Below, piece by piece: positions 9,140-20,847 of a stretch of 32,437 nucleotides of DNA. Source of the stretch: Alphaproteobacteria bacterium (lineage in GTDB: Bacteria > Pseudomonadota > Alphaproteobacteria > JACAEB01). A program made the translations under genes and the position numbers. Location: contig JACAEB010000165.1 of NCBI GenBank assembly GCA_013389075.1, positions 1-32,437 on the forward strand, written 5' to 3'. The notes under the pieces were generated by a model. The model saw nothing but the letters and a program-made list of their open reading frames with translations, did not search any database and had not been told where the DNA came from. Position 1 is the first letter of the stretch; every line of letters starts with the position of its first letter.

Positions 9140-11845
9140 GTGTCCATGACGTCCGCATCCGCCCCGCCGAAGACGGCCGCCACGCTGAGCCAGATCCGCG
9201 CGGCCTTTCTCGACACGTTCCGGGCGAGCGGTCACACCATCGTGCCCTCCGCGCCGCTGGTTCCGCGCAACGATCCCACGCTCATGTTCACCAATGCGGG
9301 GATGGTGCCGTTCAAGGATGTCTTCACCGGGGCGGAGACGCGCGGCTATGCGCGGGCGGCGAGCGCCCAGAAATGTGTTCGCGCCGGCGGCAAGCACAAC
9401 GACCTCGACAATGTCGGCTACACGGCCCGGCACCACACCTTTTTCGAGATGCTCGGCAATTTCTCCTTCGGCGACTATTTCAAGGAGGAGGCGATCGCCT
9501 TCGCCTGGCAGCTCGTCACGGGGGAATTCGGCCTCGCGCGGGACCGGCTTCTCGTGACGGTCTATGCCGAGGACGAGGAAGCCTTCGGTCTCTGGCGCAG
9601 GATCGCCGGCCTGCCGGAGGACCGGATCATCCGCATCGGGACGTCGGACAATTTCTGGTCCATGGGCGATACGGGTCCTTGCGGTCCGTGCTCGGAGATC
9701 TTCTACGATCACGGCGCCCACATTCCGGGCGGTCCGCCGGGCTCCCCGGAGGCGGACGGTGACCGGTTCGTCGAGGTCTGGAATCTCGTCTTCATGCAGT
9801 TCGACCAGAAGGCCGACGGCACGCGCATCCCGCTGCCGCGCCCCTCGATCGACACCGGCATGGGTCTCGAGCGCATCGCCGCTGTCCTTCAGGGCACGCA
9901 CGACAATTACGCGACCGACCTCTTCCGTACGCTGATTGCGGCGTCGTCCGAGGTGTCTCGCACGCCGGCCCACGGTGCACATGCGGCGAGCCACCGCGTC
10001 ATCGCCGACCATCTGCGCGCGACAAGTTTCCTGATCGCCGACGGCGTGCTGCCCTCGAACGAGGGGCGCGGCTACGTGCTGCGGCGGATCATGCGGCGTG
10101 CCATGCGCCATGCCCATATTCTGGGGGCCCGCGAGCCGATGCTCCATCGGCTCGTACCCGTGCTCCGCGCCGAGATGGGCGCCGCCTATCCCGAGCTCGG
10201 CCGCGCCGAGGCGCTCATCACCGAGACGCTGAAGCTCGAGGAGAGCCGCTTCCAGACCATGCTCGAGCGCGGCCTGCGAATCCTCGACGAGGAGACGCAA
10301 GGGCTCGGCGCGGGCGACCGGCTGCCGGGCGAGATCGCCTTCCGGCTCTACGACACGTTCGGCTTTCCGCTCGACCTGACCGAGGACGCGCTTCGCGCGC
10401 GCCGGATCGGGGTGGACACGGACGGATTCAAGGCGGCCATGGCGCGTCAGCGCGCGGAGGCGCGCGCGGCCTGGGCGGGCTCGGGAGAGGCCGCCACCGA
10501 GTCGCTCTGGTTCGAACTGCGCGAGGCGGTGGGACCCACCGATTTCCTCGGCTATGCGACGGGCGAAGCCGAGGCGCGGCTTCTTGCCATCGTGCGCGAC
10601 GGCAAGCCGGTCGCAAGCGTCTCGGCGGGCGAGGACGCCCAGCTCATCGTGAACCAGTCGCCCTTCTACGCCGAATCGGGCGGGCAGGCGGGCGATACCG
10701 GCAGCATCTTCACCCCGGACGGTGCCGAGGTCGAGATCACCGATACGCTCAAGCGCGTGGGCGATCTTCATGTCCATGTCGGACACGTCCGGCGCGGACG
10801 CCTGAGCGTGGGTGACGTCGTCAGCCTGCAGATCGACGGCGAGCGCCGGGCCCAGCTTCGCGCAAATCATTCCGCCACCCATCTCCTGCATGCCGCGCTG
10901 CGTAACAGGCTCGGCCCCCATGTGACGCAGAAGGGGTCGCTCGTCGCGGCCGACCGTCTGCGGTTCGACTTCAGCCATCCCAAGGGGCTGACCGCCGAAG
11001 ACCTCGCCGCCGTCGAGACGGAGGTGAATACCGTCATCCGCCAGAACGACGATGTCCTGACCCGCGTCATGACCCCGGAGGCTGCCATCGAGGCCGGGGC
11101 GCTCGCGCTGTTCGGCGAGAAGTACGGCGAGGAGGTGCGCGTGCTGACCATGGGCCGTGCCCTCGAGGCAGGCTCCTCCGACCGGCCCTATTCGGTCGAG
11201 CTCTGCGGGGGCACCCATGTCACGCGGACGGGCGACATCGCGCTGTTCAAGGTCGTGGGCGAGGGGGCCGTCGCCTCCGGCGTGCGCCGCATCGAGGCGC
11301 TCACCGGGGAGGCCGCGCGCCGCCATCTTCTCGCCCAGGAGGCCCGGCTGCGCGAGGTTGCAGGTCTTCTGCGGACGAGTGTCGAGGATGTTCCGGCGCG
11401 GATCGAGGCGCTCGTCGCCGAGCGCAAGCGGCTCGAGCGCGAGCTCTCGGAGGCCCGCAAGGCCGCGGCCCGCGGCGGCGGTGCAGCCGCCGGCGCCACG
11501 GGCCCGTCCGCGCGGGAGGTCAATGGCGTGAAGCTCGTCGCCTCCGTGCTCGACGGGGTTCCGGCGAAGGAGCTGCGCGGCATGGTTGACGAGGCCAAGA
11601 CGGCGCTCGGCTCGGGGGTCGTCGCCTTCGTTTCCGTCGTCGAGGGCAAGGCCGCGCTCGCCGTCGGCGTGACCTCCGATCTCACCGGGCGCTTCAGCGC
11701 CGTCGATCTCGTCAAGGCGGCGGCGCAGGCCGTCGGCGGGCAGGGCGGAGGCGGCCGGCCTGACCTGGCTCAGGCCGGAGGGCCCGACGGGGCGAACGCG
11801 CAGGCCTCGCTCGAGGCGCTCGAATCCGCCTTGGCGACCGGCTGA
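9140..11845 (+). CDS. alaS: Alanine--tRNA ligase
   Basis: AlaRS charges tRNA-Ala and edits mischarged Ser and Gly. The 901-aa product has the class II catalytic core at the N-terminus ([13 protein letters not shown], then [20 protein letters not shown]). The editing domain carries zinc-site residues HSATH near residue 577 and CGGTH near residue 689. A basic-acidic helical linker at about 750-790 leads to a C-terminal oligomerisation domain (DHHA1 type). A GTG start at 9140 is chosen because AGGAAGG lies eight bases upstream; the ATG two codons later is less well spaced. Length is close to the usual 870-900 aa. It converges on icd. Confidence 0.97.
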   Translation: MSMTSASAPPKTAATLSQIRAAFLDTFRASGHTIVPSAPLVPRNDPTLMFTNAGMVPFKDVFTGAETRGYARAASAQKCVRAGGKHNDLDNVGYTARHHTFFEMLGNFSFGDYFKEEAIAFAWQLVTGEFGLARDRLLVTVYAEDEEAFGLWRRIAGLPEDRIIRIGTSDNFWSMGDTGPCGPCSEIFYDHGAHIPGGPPGSPEADGDRFVEVWNLVFMQFDQKADGTRIPLPRPSIDTGMGLERIAAVLQGTHDNYATDLFRTLIAASSEVSRTPAHGAHAASHRVIADHLRATSFLIADGVLPSNEGRGYVLRRIMRRAMRHAHILGAREPMLHRLVPVLRAEMGAAYPELGRAEALITETLKLEESRFQTMLERGLRILDEETQGLGAGDRLPGEIAFRLYDTFGFPLDLTEDALRARRIGVDTDGFKAAMARQRAEARAAWAGSGEAATESLWFELREAVGPTDFLGYATGEAEARLLAIVRDGKPVASVSAGEDAQLIVNQSPFYAESGGQAGDTGSIFTPDGAEVEITDTLKRVGDLHVHVGHVRRGRLSVGDVVSLQIDGERRAQLRANHSATHLLHAALRNRLGPHVTQKGSLVAADRLRFDFSHPKGLTAEDLAAVETEVNTVIRQNDDVLTRVMTPEAAIEAGALALFGEKYGEEVRVLTMGRALEAGSSDRPYSVELCGGTHVTRTGDIALFKVVGEGAVASGVRRIEALTGEAARRHLLAQEARLREVAGLLRTSVEDVPARIEALVAERKRLERELSEARKAAARGGGAAAGATGPSAREVNGVKLVASVLDGVPAKELRGMVDEAKTALGSGVVAFVSVVEGKAALAVGVTSDLTGRFSAVDLVKAAAQAVGGQGGGGRPDLAQAGGPDGANAQASLEALESALATG

Positions 11846-11861
11846 CGGGGGAGGGGGCGCT

Positions 11862-11890
11862 CGCCGCCCGTCCGTGTGCGGACAGCGGCG
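11862..11890. terminator. Shared hairpin between convergent alaS and icd
   Basis: Nested perfect arms CGCCGC/GCGGCG and GTCCG/CGGAC surround a TGTG loop, with a small asymmetric bulge (CC against A). It starts 17 bases after the alaS stop and ends 9 bases before the icd stop. It could serve both strands. Neither side has a clear T-tract. Confidence 0.55.
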
Positions 11891-11899
11891 GGGCGGGCG

Positions 11900-13117
11900 T
11901 CAGCCCGCGAGCGCCTTCTGAAGGTTCGCATCGACCTTGTCGAGAAAACCGGCCGTCGACAGCCAGGCCTGATGCGGGCCGATGAGAAGGGCGAGGTCCT
12001 TCGTCATGTGGCCGCTTTCGACCGTCCGCACCACGACCCTCTCCAGCGTCTCGCAGAAGGCCTTGAGCTCGGTATTGTTGTCGAGCTTTGCCCTGTGGCC
12101 GAGCCCGCGCGTCCAGGCGAAGATGGAGGCGATGGAATTGGTCGAGGTCTCCTCGCCGCGCTGATGGGCACGGTAGTGGCGGGTGACGGTGCCGTGCGCC
12201 GCCTCGGCCTCGCAGATCTTTCCATCGGGCGTGAGGAGGACGGAGGTCATCAGCCCGAGCGAGCCGAAGCCCTGCGCCACCTGGTCTGATTGGACGTCCC
12301 CGTCATAGTTCTTGCACGCCCAGATGAAGCCGCCATTCCATTTCAGCGCGGAGGCGACCATGTCGTCGATGAGGCGGTGCTCGTAGGTGATCTTCCGCGC
12401 CGCATATTTGTCCTTGAACTCGGCCTCGTAGATCTCCTGGAACAGATCCTTGAACCGGCCGTCATAGGCCTTGAGGATCGTGTTCTTCGTGGACAGATAG
12501 ACCGGCCAGCCCCGCTCGAGCCCGTAGGCAAGGCAGGCGCGCGCGAAGTCGCGGATCGAATCGTCGCGGTTGTACATGGCCATGGCGACGCCCGGGCCCG
12601 GGAAGTCGTAGACTTCGTGCGTGATCGGAGCGCCGCCGTCCTCGGGGGTGAAGGTGATCGTGAGCTTTCCCTTGCCCGGGACGCGGAAGTCGGTGGCCCG
12701 ATACTGGTCGCCGAAAGCGTGCCGGCCGATCACGATGGGCTGCGTCCATCCGCCCACGAGCCGCGGGACGTTCCGGCAGATGATCGGCTCGCGGAAGACC
12801 GTCCCGCCGAGAATGTTGCGGATCGTGCCATTGGGCGAACGCCACATCTTCTTGAGGCCGAATTCCTTCACGCGGGCCTCGTCGGGGGTGATGGTGGCGC
12901 ATTTGACGCCCGCGCCGTATTTCAGGATCGCCTCCGAAGCCTCGACCGTCACCTTGCCGTCCGTCGCGTCGCGATGCTCCATGCCGAGGTCGAAATATTT
13001 CAGGTCGATGTCGAGATAAGGCAGGATGAGCTTGGTCTTGATGAGATCCCAGATGATGCGGGTCATCTCGTCGCCGTCGAGTTCGACGACCGGATTGGCG
13101 ACTTTGATTTTCTGCAT
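11900..13117 (-). CDS. icd: NADP-dependent isocitrate dehydrogenase
   Basis: This TCA-cycle enzyme oxidatively decarboxylates isocitrate to 2-oxoglutarate with NADP as acceptor. The 405-aa product belongs to the subfamily that resembles mitochondrial IDH2. Seen here are [18 protein letters not shown] at the N-terminus, the substrate loop [20 protein letters not shown] near residue 95, and the metal-site region [29 protein letters not shown] follows toward the C-terminus. The ATG at 13117 gives the standard N-terminus [15 protein letters not shown]; the track extends further upstream without family match. It is divergent from trmJ and convergent with alaS. Confidence 0.97.
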   Translation of the reverse strand: MQKIKVANPVVELDGDEMTRIIWDLIKTKLILPYLDIDLKYFDLGMEHRDATDGKVTVEASEAILKYGAGVKCATITPDEARVKEFGLKKMWRSPNGTIRNILGGTVFREPIICRNVPRLVGGWTQPIVIGRHAFGDQYRATDFRVPGKGKLTITFTPEDGGAPITHEVYDFPGPGVAMAMYNRDDSIRDFARACLAYGLERGWPVYLSTKNTILKAYDGRFKDLFQEIYEAEFKDKYAARKITYEHRLIDDMVASALKWNGGFIWACKNYDGDVQSDQVAQGFGSLGLMTSVLLTPDGKICEAEAAHGTVTRHYRAHQRGEETSTNSIASIFAWTRGLGHRAKLDNNTELKAFCETLERVVVRTVESGHMTKDLALLIGPHQAWLSTAGFLDKVDANLQKALAG

Positions 13118-13217
13118 GAGCGGATCCCAATGGCTGGAAGGTCGGCGGAAGCGGGCTGGTCCGGGACGCGACGGCGCCGGGCACGCGGAAGGGGGGTCCC
13201 CGAACGGAATCGGGGCA

Positions 13218-13226
13218 GCTATAGCA
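13218..13226 (-). promoter_or_regulatory. Possible extended -10 element for icd
   Basis: The minus strand reads TGCTATAGC, an extended -10 (TGnTATAGC), about 100 bases upstream of icd. The -35 is weak. GCTATAGC is itself palindromic, so it could be read rightward toward trmJ as well. A CCCCGA/TCGGGG hairpin (13198-13215) begins where an icd transcript would start. Confidence 0.35.
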
Positions 13227-13311
13227 TTTCGGCGCCAGCGCAGAAAGGCCGCGAAGCGGCGCATCCTGCCGATATTGTCCGGCAGCTGACCCTGAGAGCG
13301 AGGAAGATCGG

Positions 13312-14094
13312 ATGGCGGGCACAGATCGTCGGCGGGTGGGGCAGGCTCAGGGTCCTGTGATCATTCTCGTCCGTCCCCAGCTTGGCGAGAACATCGGCGC
13401 CACGGCACGGGCCATGATGAATTTCGGCCTGGGCGATCTGCGCCTCGTCGACCCCCGCGCCCGCTGGCCGAACGAAAAGGCCCGCGCCATGGCCGCGGGC
13501 GCCGACGCGATTCTCGAAGCGGCGCAGCTCCATGCACGCACCGAGGAGGCGATCGCGGATCTCACGCTCGTCCTCGCGACTACCGCGCGGGACAGGGCCA
13601 TGGACAAGCCGGTCCACACGCCGGAGGAGGCCGCGGCCCTTTTGAGGGGCGCCGTCCTCGAGGGCGGACGGGTGGGCATCCTCTTCGGCGGCGAGCGGGC
13701 GGGGCTCGACAATGACGATGTCGCCCTCGCGCGCGCGATCGTCACCATCCCCACCAATCCGGGCTTCGGCTCGCTCAATCTGGGTCAGGCGGTGCTGCTG
13801 CTCGCCTATGAATGGTTCAAGGCAGGCCCGCCCGGTCCCGTCCGCACCTCCGTGCCGTCACGTGCGGCGACGGGGGAGGAGCTACTCGGCTTCTTCACCC
13901 ATCTCGAGGAAGCGCTCGACGTCTCCGGCTTCCTGCGTCCCCTGGAAAAGCGGCCCTCGATGGTGCGCAACCTGCGCGCCATCTTCCACAAGGCGGCCCT
14001 GACCGAGCAGGACGTTCGCACGTTGCGCGGCGTCGTCAGCGCGTTCCACAAGCTGCGGGGCGGGGCCGGCCCCGAAGGGCACGGCGGCGGCTGA
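13312..14094 (+). CDS. trmJ: SPOUT RNA 2'-O-methyltransferase, TrmJ-like
   Basis: This is predicted to 2'-O-methylate tRNA, probably position 32, using S-adenosylmethionine. The 260-aa product shows the SPOUT motifs in order: [20 protein letters not shown] near residue 20, [14 protein letters not shown] near residue 123, and [20 protein letters not shown] near residue 150. A C-terminal helical extension ([17 protein letters not shown]) is typical of TrmJ. AGGAAG precedes the ATG. The family also contains other RNA methyltransferases, so the target base is inferred. It sits alone between icd, divergent, and rpsD, which has its own promoter. Confidence 0.88.
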   Translation: MAGTDRRRVGQAQGPVIILVRPQLGENIGATARAMMNFGLGDLRLVDPRARWPNEKARAMAAGADAILEAAQLHARTEEAIADLTLVLATTARDRAMDKPVHTPEEAAALLRGAVLEGGRVGILFGGERAGLDNDDVALARAIVTIPTNPGFGSLNLGQAVLLLAYEWFKAGPPGPVRTSVPSRAATGEELLGFFTHLEEALDVSGFLRPLEKRPSMVRNLRAIFHKAALTEQDVRTLRGVVSAFHKLRGGAGPEGHGGG

Positions 14095-14103
14095 GCGGCG
14101 CGT

Positions 14104-14131
14104 TTGACAGGGCCCGCGCCTTGGCTATAGT
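14104..14131 (+). promoter_or_regulatory. Strong sigma-70 promoter for rpsD
   Basis: TTGACA (14104-14109) and TATAGT (14126-14131) are separated by 16 bases, immediately after the trmJ stop. This is the best consensus promoter I found in the window. It implies an rpsD leader of about 115 bases. Confidence 0.8.
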
Positions 14132-14153
14132 GCCCCGCTCACGCGCCGAAGCG

Positions 14154-14177
14154 CCCGCTTCGCGGGGGTTCTCCCCG
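14154..14177 (+). promoter_or_regulatory. Mutually exclusive hairpins in the rpsD leader
   Basis: CCCGC-TTC-GCGGG (14154-14166) and CGGGG-GTTCT-CCCCG (14163-14177) share bases 14163-14166, so only one can form at a time. S4 regulates its own synthesis in other bacteria. A switch role here is inference. Confidence 0.35.
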
Positions 14178-14253
14178 TGTCGCCAGCGGATCGCGCGCCG
14201 CCTTTTCCGAGCCCAAAGTCAGGCAGGCCCCGAAGCCACGAAGGTTCTTTCGA

Positions 14254-14874
14254 ATGTCGCGACGCATCAATGCGAAACACAAGATCGACCGCCGCATGGG
14301 CGAGAACATCTGGGGCCGCCCCAAGAGCCCGATCAACAAGCGCGACTACGGTCCCGGCCAGCACGGGCAGTCGCGCCGCCGCGGCAAGATGTCGGACTTC
14401 GGCCTTCACCTCATGGCCAAACAGAAGCTCAAGGGCTATTACGGCAACATTTCCGAGAAGCAGTTCCGCAAGATCTATGACGAGGCCGCCCGCCGCCGGG
14501 GCAACACGGCCGAGTTCCTGATCGGCCTGCTCGAGAGCCGCCTCGACGCCTTCGTCTACCGCGCCAAGTTCGTACCCACTCCCTTCGCCGCCCGGCAGCT
14601 CGTCAACCACGGTCATGTCAATGTGAATGGCCGGCGCGTGAACATCGCCAGCTATCGCCTCAAGGAAGGCGATGTGGTCGAGCTGCGCGGCAAGGCCCGC
14701 ACCATGGCCCTCGTCCTCGAGGCGGTGCAGAGCCCCGAGCGGGATGTGCCCGACTATGTCGAGGCCGATCACGCCAAGATGTCGGCCCGCCTCGTGCGCC
14801 GCCCCGAACTCGCCGACGTGCCCTATCCCGTGCGGATGGAGCCGAACGCGGTGGTCGAGTTCTACTCCCGCTGA
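14254..14874 (+). CDS. rpsD: 30S ribosomal protein S4
   Basis: S4 is a primary binder of 16S rRNA that nucleates assembly of the small-subunit body. The 206-aa product begins [20 protein letters not shown] and continues with [20 protein letters not shown] and [19 protein letters not shown]. An S4 RNA-binding domain lies near residues 95-155 ([17 protein letters not shown], then [15 protein letters not shown]). This is the alphaproteobacterial form of about 205 aa without the N-terminal zinc knuckle. It has its own promoter and a hairpin just past the stop. AAGG lies nine bases before the ATG. Confidence 0.98.
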   Translation: MSRRINAKHKIDRRMGENIWGRPKSPINKRDYGPGQHGQSRRRGKMSDFGLHLMAKQKLKGYYGNISEKQFRKIYDEAARRRGNTAEFLIGLLESRLDAFVYRAKFVPTPFAARQLVNHGHVNVNGRRVNIASYRLKEGDVVELRGKARTMALVLEAVQSPERDVPDYVEADHAKMSARLVRRPELADVPYPVRMEPNAVVEFYSR

Positions 14875-14887
14875 CATCCGTGTGCGG

Positions 14888-14908
14888 AGCGCCCGGCGTC
14901 CGGGCGCT
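14888..14908 (+). terminator. rpsD terminator hairpin
   Basis: A perfect 9-bp stem (AGCGCCCGG / CCGGGCGCT) with a CGT loop begins 13 bases past the rpsD stop. The tail is GTCC rather than a T-run. The remaining sequence to 15064 holds no gene I can support. A weaker GGCCC/GGGCC hairpin at 15049-15063 abuts the grxD stop and might end the leftward operon. Confidence 0.6.
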
Positions 14909-15064
14909 GTCCACGGCTCCGCGATCGCGGGGCCGCTGCCCGGCGTGGCTCGCGCCGCCGTGACGGCATCCTGGTGCTTTCGACGAGAAATCCGATGCGG
15001 TCCGTCCCGCCGTCGGGGCGGGCGCGGCGTGCTGCGGGGGAAACGGCTGGCCCGGCAGGGGCCC

Positions 15065-15400
<336 letters not shown>

Positions 15401-15471
15401 GAAACTCGTGTCCTTCTGAACGGCGGCAGTGCGCTGGAAGCTAAGGCGCGGTCGGGCCGGCTTCAAGGCCC

Positions 15472-15711
15472 TCAGGCCTTGGGAGGCGCGCTCGTCTGCA
15501 GGGCGAGGGCGTGGAGCGTCCCGCCCATCCGCCCCTTCAGCGCGTCATAGACCATCTTGTGCTGCTGCACGCGGCTCTTTCCGGCGAAGCCCTCCCAGAC
15601 GACATGGGCGGCGTAATGATCGCCATCGCCGGCCAGATCCTCGATGCGGACATCGGCGCCCGGCATCGCCGCGCGGATGAGACTCTCGATTTCGCCAGCG
15701 GTCATCGCCAT
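15472..15711 (-). CDS. BolA-family protein (iron-sulfur partner)
   Basis: This 79-aa product is a complete small BolA/IbaG-type protein. It shows [17 protein letters not shown] at the N-terminus and [28 protein letters not shown] across the core. The conserved His residues and the RVQQHKMVY helix are those used with monothiol glutaredoxins to hold a shared cluster. The ATG at 15711 is preferred because AAGGAGG lies five bases upstream; another ATG is two codons later. It lies between purL and grxD on the minus strand, which supports a BolA-GrxD pair. Whether to call it bolA or ibaG is not certain. Confidence 0.92.
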   Translation of the reverse strand: MAMTAGEIESLIRAAMPGADVRIEDLAGDGDHYAAHVVWEGFAGKSRVQQHKMVYDALKGRMGGTLHALALQTSAPPKA

Positions 15712-15783
15712 GACAGCCTCCTTGCCGGACGGGACGCGGGATGTGCGCGCAAGATGAGGCCAGAGCCGGCCTTCGCGCAAGCG

Positions 15784-17984
<2,201 letters not shown>

Positions 17985-17988
<4 letters not shown>

Positions 17989-18653
17989 GCCATCACCCCC
18001 AGAAGACCTTCGAAGAGGGCCCGCCCGTCCGTGCTCGGATGGACCGGCTCGGCGGCGCGCTCGGGATGTGGCATGAGGCCGAGCACGGTGCGCGAGCGCG
18101 AGAGAATGCCGGCGATGTTGCGGGCCGAGCCGTTCGGATTCTCGCCCTCGACATAGCGGAAGGCGACGCGGTCCTCCTCCTCGAGCCGGTCGAGCGTCTC
18201 GGCGTCGGCGAAGTAGTTGCCGTCATGATGGGCGATCGGCAGGCGCAGCCGGGCACCGGCCTCGTAGCCCCGCGTGAAGGCGCTGTCCGCCGTCGCGACC
18301 TCGACGTTCACGGTCCGGCAGACGAAGCTGAGCCCGGCATTGCGAAGGAGCGTGCCGGGCAAGAGGCCCGCCTCCGTCAGGATCTGAAAGCCGTTGCAGA
18401 TGCCGAGGACGGGCGTGCCGTGGCGTGCCGCCTCGAGCACCGCCTGCATGACCGGGGAGCGTGCCGCCATCGCGCCGCAGCGCAGATAGTCGCCATAGGA
18501 GAACCCGCCCGGCAGGACGATGAGATCGGTCCTGGGAAGCACGCTGTCGCCATGCCAGACCATGGCCGGCGCCGTGCCGGTGACCGCGCGCAGGGCAACG
18601 GCGACATCACGGTCGCAGTTCGATCCGGGAAAGACGATGACGGCGGTTTTCAT
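17985..18653 (-). CDS. purQ: FGAM synthase glutaminase subunit PurQ
   Basis: PurQ is the class I glutamine amidotransferase that releases ammonia for PurL. The 222-aa product has the nucleophile Cys86 in [11 protein letters not shown] and the His196/Glu198 pair in LMPHPERA. The oxyanion region is [15 protein letters not shown]. All catalytic residues are present. The ATG at 18653 gives [16 protein letters not shown], the standard N-terminus; the track frame runs back into purS and is not supported. purS ends 28 bases upstream. Confidence 0.97.
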
Positions 18654-18681
18654 GGCGTAACGGGCCCGGGTCGCGCGCGCC

Positions 18682-18924
18682 TCAATCGGCGAGCTCGATC
18701 CTGTAGGACTGGATGACAGGGTTGGCGAGCAGCTTCTCGCACATGGCCTCCACCTCGGCGCGGGCGGCATCGGTGTCGGAGGTCGCGAGCGCCAGCTCGA
18801 AAACCTTCCCCACACGGACGGCCTCGACGCCGCCGAAGCCGAGCCTGCCGAGCGAGCGGGCGATGGCCGCGCCTTCGGGGTCGACGACGCCCGGCTTCAG
18901 GGTGACGTGAACGCGTGCCTTCAT
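18682..18924 (-). CDS. purS: FGAM synthase accessory subunit PurS
   Basis: PurS is the small dimeric subunit that bridges PurL and PurQ and helps ammonia transfer. The 80-aa product has the family pattern [18 protein letters not shown], then [20 protein letters not shown], and ends [11 protein letters not shown]. Length is normal. Its start overlaps the purC stop by four bases. Separate PurS, PurQ and small PurL confirm the three-subunit enzyme rather than the fused gammaproteobacterial form. Confidence 0.96.
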   Translation of the reverse strand: MKARVHVTLKPGVVDPEGAAIARSLGRLGFGGVEAVRVGKVFELALATSDTDAARAEVEAMCEKLLANPVIQSYRIELAD

Positions 18925-19700
18925 GTCTGCGTGTTGTCCGATACGAGCACCGGGCCCTTCGCATCGCCCGGCGGGGTTTCCTGAACGATTCCGAGCCGGC
19001 GCGCCACCTCGGCATAGGCGTCGGCGAGATTGCCGAGATCGCGCCGGAAGACGTCCTTGTCGAGCTTGCGCCCGGTCTCGATGTCCCAGAGGCGGCAGCC
19101 ATCGGGGCTGATCTCGTCGGCGAGGATGATCCGCATCAGATCGTTTTCCCAGACCCGGCCGAATTCAACCTTGAAGTCGACGAGGCGGATGCCCACTCCG
19201 AGAAACAGTCCGGAGAGGAAATCGTTCGTCCGCAGCGCAAGGCCCATCATGTCGTCGATGTCCTGGGGCGCGGCCCAGCCGAAGGCGGTGATGTGCTCCT
19301 CGCTCACCATCGGGTCGTGGAGCTTGTCGTTCTTGTAGTAGAATTCGACGATGGAGCGGGGCAGCGGCGTGCCTTCCTCGAGGCCGAGCCGCTTGGCGAT
19401 GGAGCCCGCCGCGACGTTCCGCACCACCACCTCGAGGGGGATGATCTCCACCTCCCGCACGAGCTGCTCGCGCATGTTGAGCCGGCGGATGAAGTGGGTG
19501 GGGATGCCCACATTGTTGAGCTGCACCATGATGTATTCGGAGATGCGGTTGTTGAGGACACCCTTGCCCTCGACGGTCGCCTTCTTCGTGGCGTCGAAGG
19601 CGGTCGCATCGTCCTTGAAGTGCTGGATGAGCGTGCCGGGCTCGGGACCCTCGTAGAGGATCTTGGCCTTGCCCTCATAAACGAGTCTGCGGCGCTGCAT
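18921..19700 (-). CDS. purC: SAICAR synthetase PurC
   Basis: PurC joins aspartate to CAIR with ATP to give SAICAR, the substrate PurB then cleaves. The 259-aa product starts [20 protein letters not shown] and has [39 protein letters not shown] and [15 protein letters not shown], all family motifs. Length is normal. It is the first gene of the leftward operon purC-purS-purQ-purL-bolA-grxD. It is divergent from the DUF1476 gene, with 234 bases between the starts. Confidence 0.98.
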   Translation of the reverse strand: MQRRRLVYEGKAKILYEGPEPGTLIQHFKDDATAFDATKKATVEGKGVLNNRISEYIMVQLNNVGIPTHFIRRLNMREQLVREVEIIPLEVVVRNVAAGSIAKRLGLEEGTPLPRSIVEFYYKNDKLHDPMVSEEHITAFGWAAPQDIDDMMGLALRTNDFLSGLFLGVGIRLVDFKVEFGRVWENDLMRIILADEISPDGCRLWDIETGRKLDKDVFRRDLGNLADAYAEVARRLGIVQETPPGDAKGPVLVSDNTQT

Positions 19701-19807
19701 GGGAGCTTGTGGTCTCCACCGGTCAGGAATGGCGGGAGGCGATCAAGACACGGACGCGGCCTCCTGTCGAGCCGCGACGGCACCGGAATCGCGCGTCACC
19801 CGGACCG

Positions 19808-19836
19808 ACCCTACCCAATGGGGCCCGAAGCGACAA
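19808..19836 (-). promoter_or_regulatory. Possible purine-operon promoter
   Basis: On the minus strand TTGTCG and TAGGGT are spaced 17 bases apart, about 110 bases upstream of purC. The match to consensus is moderate (four and three of six). I saw no PUR-box-like palindrome or riboswitch. Confidence 0.35.
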
Positions 19837-19865
19837 TCAGTGCCCCCGCGTCCGGCCGGGCCATG

Positions 19866-19892
19866 TTGAAATGGGCCGGTGACGCCTATATC
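19866..19892 (+). promoter_or_regulatory. Possible promoter for the DUF1476 gene
   Basis: TTGAAA (19866-19871) and TATATC (19887-19892) are 15 bases apart, about 43 bases before the ATG at 19935. The spacing is slightly short. Confidence 0.45.
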
Positions 19893-19934
19893 CGTGGGGC
19901 TTGCCATCGAGACGCGCGCTGACCGGAGAGGGAT

Positions 19935-20261
19935 ATGAGCACATTCGACGAACGGGAAAAGGCCTTCGAGCGCAAATTCGCCCATGACGAGGAACTGCGC
20001 TTCAAGGCGACCGCCCGCCGCAACAAGCTGCTGGGCCGCTGGGCCGCCGAGCAGATGGGACTGAGCGGCGAGGAGGCCGAGGCCTATGCCCGCGCCGTCG
20101 TGAAGGCCGATCTCGCCGAGCCGGGCGAGGAGGACGTGTTCCGGAAGATCCGCGCGGACTTCGACGCCAAGGGTGTCGAGATCTCCGACCACGTCATCCG
20201 GAAGATGATGGCCGACTTCATGGAAGAGGCCATCCGCCAGATCGAGAGCGAGCGGGCCTGA
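19935..20261 (+). CDS. F1-ATPase inhibitor zeta-type protein (DUF1476)
   Basis: Members of DUF1476 in alphaproteobacteria include the zeta subunit that inhibits ATP hydrolysis by F1-ATPase in Paracoccus. The 108-aa product has the family pattern throughout: FDEREKAFERKFAHDEELRF, KATARRNKLLGRWAAEQMG, and DHVIRKMMADFMEEAI near the C-terminus. It is charged, helical and soluble, with no signal peptide. GGAGAGG precedes the ATG. It ends six bases from the stop of the convergent PAS gene. The family call is firm. That it inhibits the ATPase here is inferred from the family, and strength of inhibition varies among species. Confidence 0.92.
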   Translation: MSTFDEREKAFERKFAHDEELRFKATARRNKLLGRWAAEQMGLSGEEAEAYARAVVKADLAEPGEEDVFRKIRADFDAKGVEISDHVIRKMMADFMEEAIRQIESERA

Positions 20262-20267
20262 CGCGTC

Positions 20268-20783
20268 TCAGTCCAGGAAGAAGATGCCGCCGAGGACCCA
20301 GATCTGCGGGTTGTCGGTGCGGCCGGCGCGGATCGGCAGATGCACCACCTCGAAGCGCAGGGGCGAGATGCCCTCGCCTTCGATCTTGCCCTCGGTGACG
20401 TGGATCTTCTGGAGTGCGGCGACCTTGCGATAGCTCGCGGCCTGATCGGCCACCTGATCGGGCGCATAGAGTTCGGAGAGGCAGTAGCCGGTCACATTGC
20501 CGCCGAACCAGCCGCTCACATCATGGCCGGCCATGGAATAGCGCCAGTCGGCGCCGCCATGGACGGGCTCGAGCATGAAGAGCTTGGCGGCGAGCGCGCC
20601 GAGGGCCTCGAGGTTCATGTCCTGGCGCTGCGGGGGACCCGGCGCGCGCGACCATTGATGCCAGGCCGCGACGAGGGCGTCCGCCTCGTCTGACGACCAC
20701 CGCTCGCGGCGGACCATTTCCACCGAAACGTCCGGATGGGCCTCGTCGGCTGGCACTTCGGCCCGTGCGGTGGCCTCGGTCAT
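20268..20783 (-). CDS. PAS_5-type domain protein
   Basis: This 171-aa soluble protein looks like an alphaproteobacterial PAS_5 family member. Visible are LVAAWHQWSRAPGPPQRQDM, then LAAKLFMLEPVHGGADWRYSMAGHDVS and YRKVAALQKIHVTEGKIEGEG, ending RFEVVHLPIRAG and IWVLGGIFFLD. These segments fit a PAS fold with strand LF-LEPV and a helix region. No output domain is attached, so it is a single-domain sensor or adaptor of unknown ligand. The ATG at 20783 follows AAGGGG by seven bases. The upstream track start is a GTG without better support. Confidence 0.75.
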   Translation of the reverse strand: MTEATARAEVPADEAHPDVSVEMVRRERWSSDEADALVAAWHQWSRAPGPPQRQDMNLEALGALAAKLFMLEPVHGGADWRYSMAGHDVSGWFGGNVTGYCLSELYAPDQVADQAASYRKVAALQKIHVTEGKIEGEGISPLRFEVVHLPIRAGRTDNPQIWVLGGIFFLD

Positions 20784-20832
20784 CACGCTACCCCTTCTGA
20801 TCACAACACCGGGGCAGGCTAAGCGGGGCGGC

Positions 20833-20847
20833 TTAACGTTCGGCTAA
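20833..20847 (-). promoter_or_regulatory. CtrA-like site upstream of the PAS gene
   Basis: The minus strand reads TTAG-N7-TTAA, one base from the CtrA consensus TTAA-N7-TTAA, about 50-65 bases before the PAS gene start. It overlaps the purB stop codon. Confidence 0.3.
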
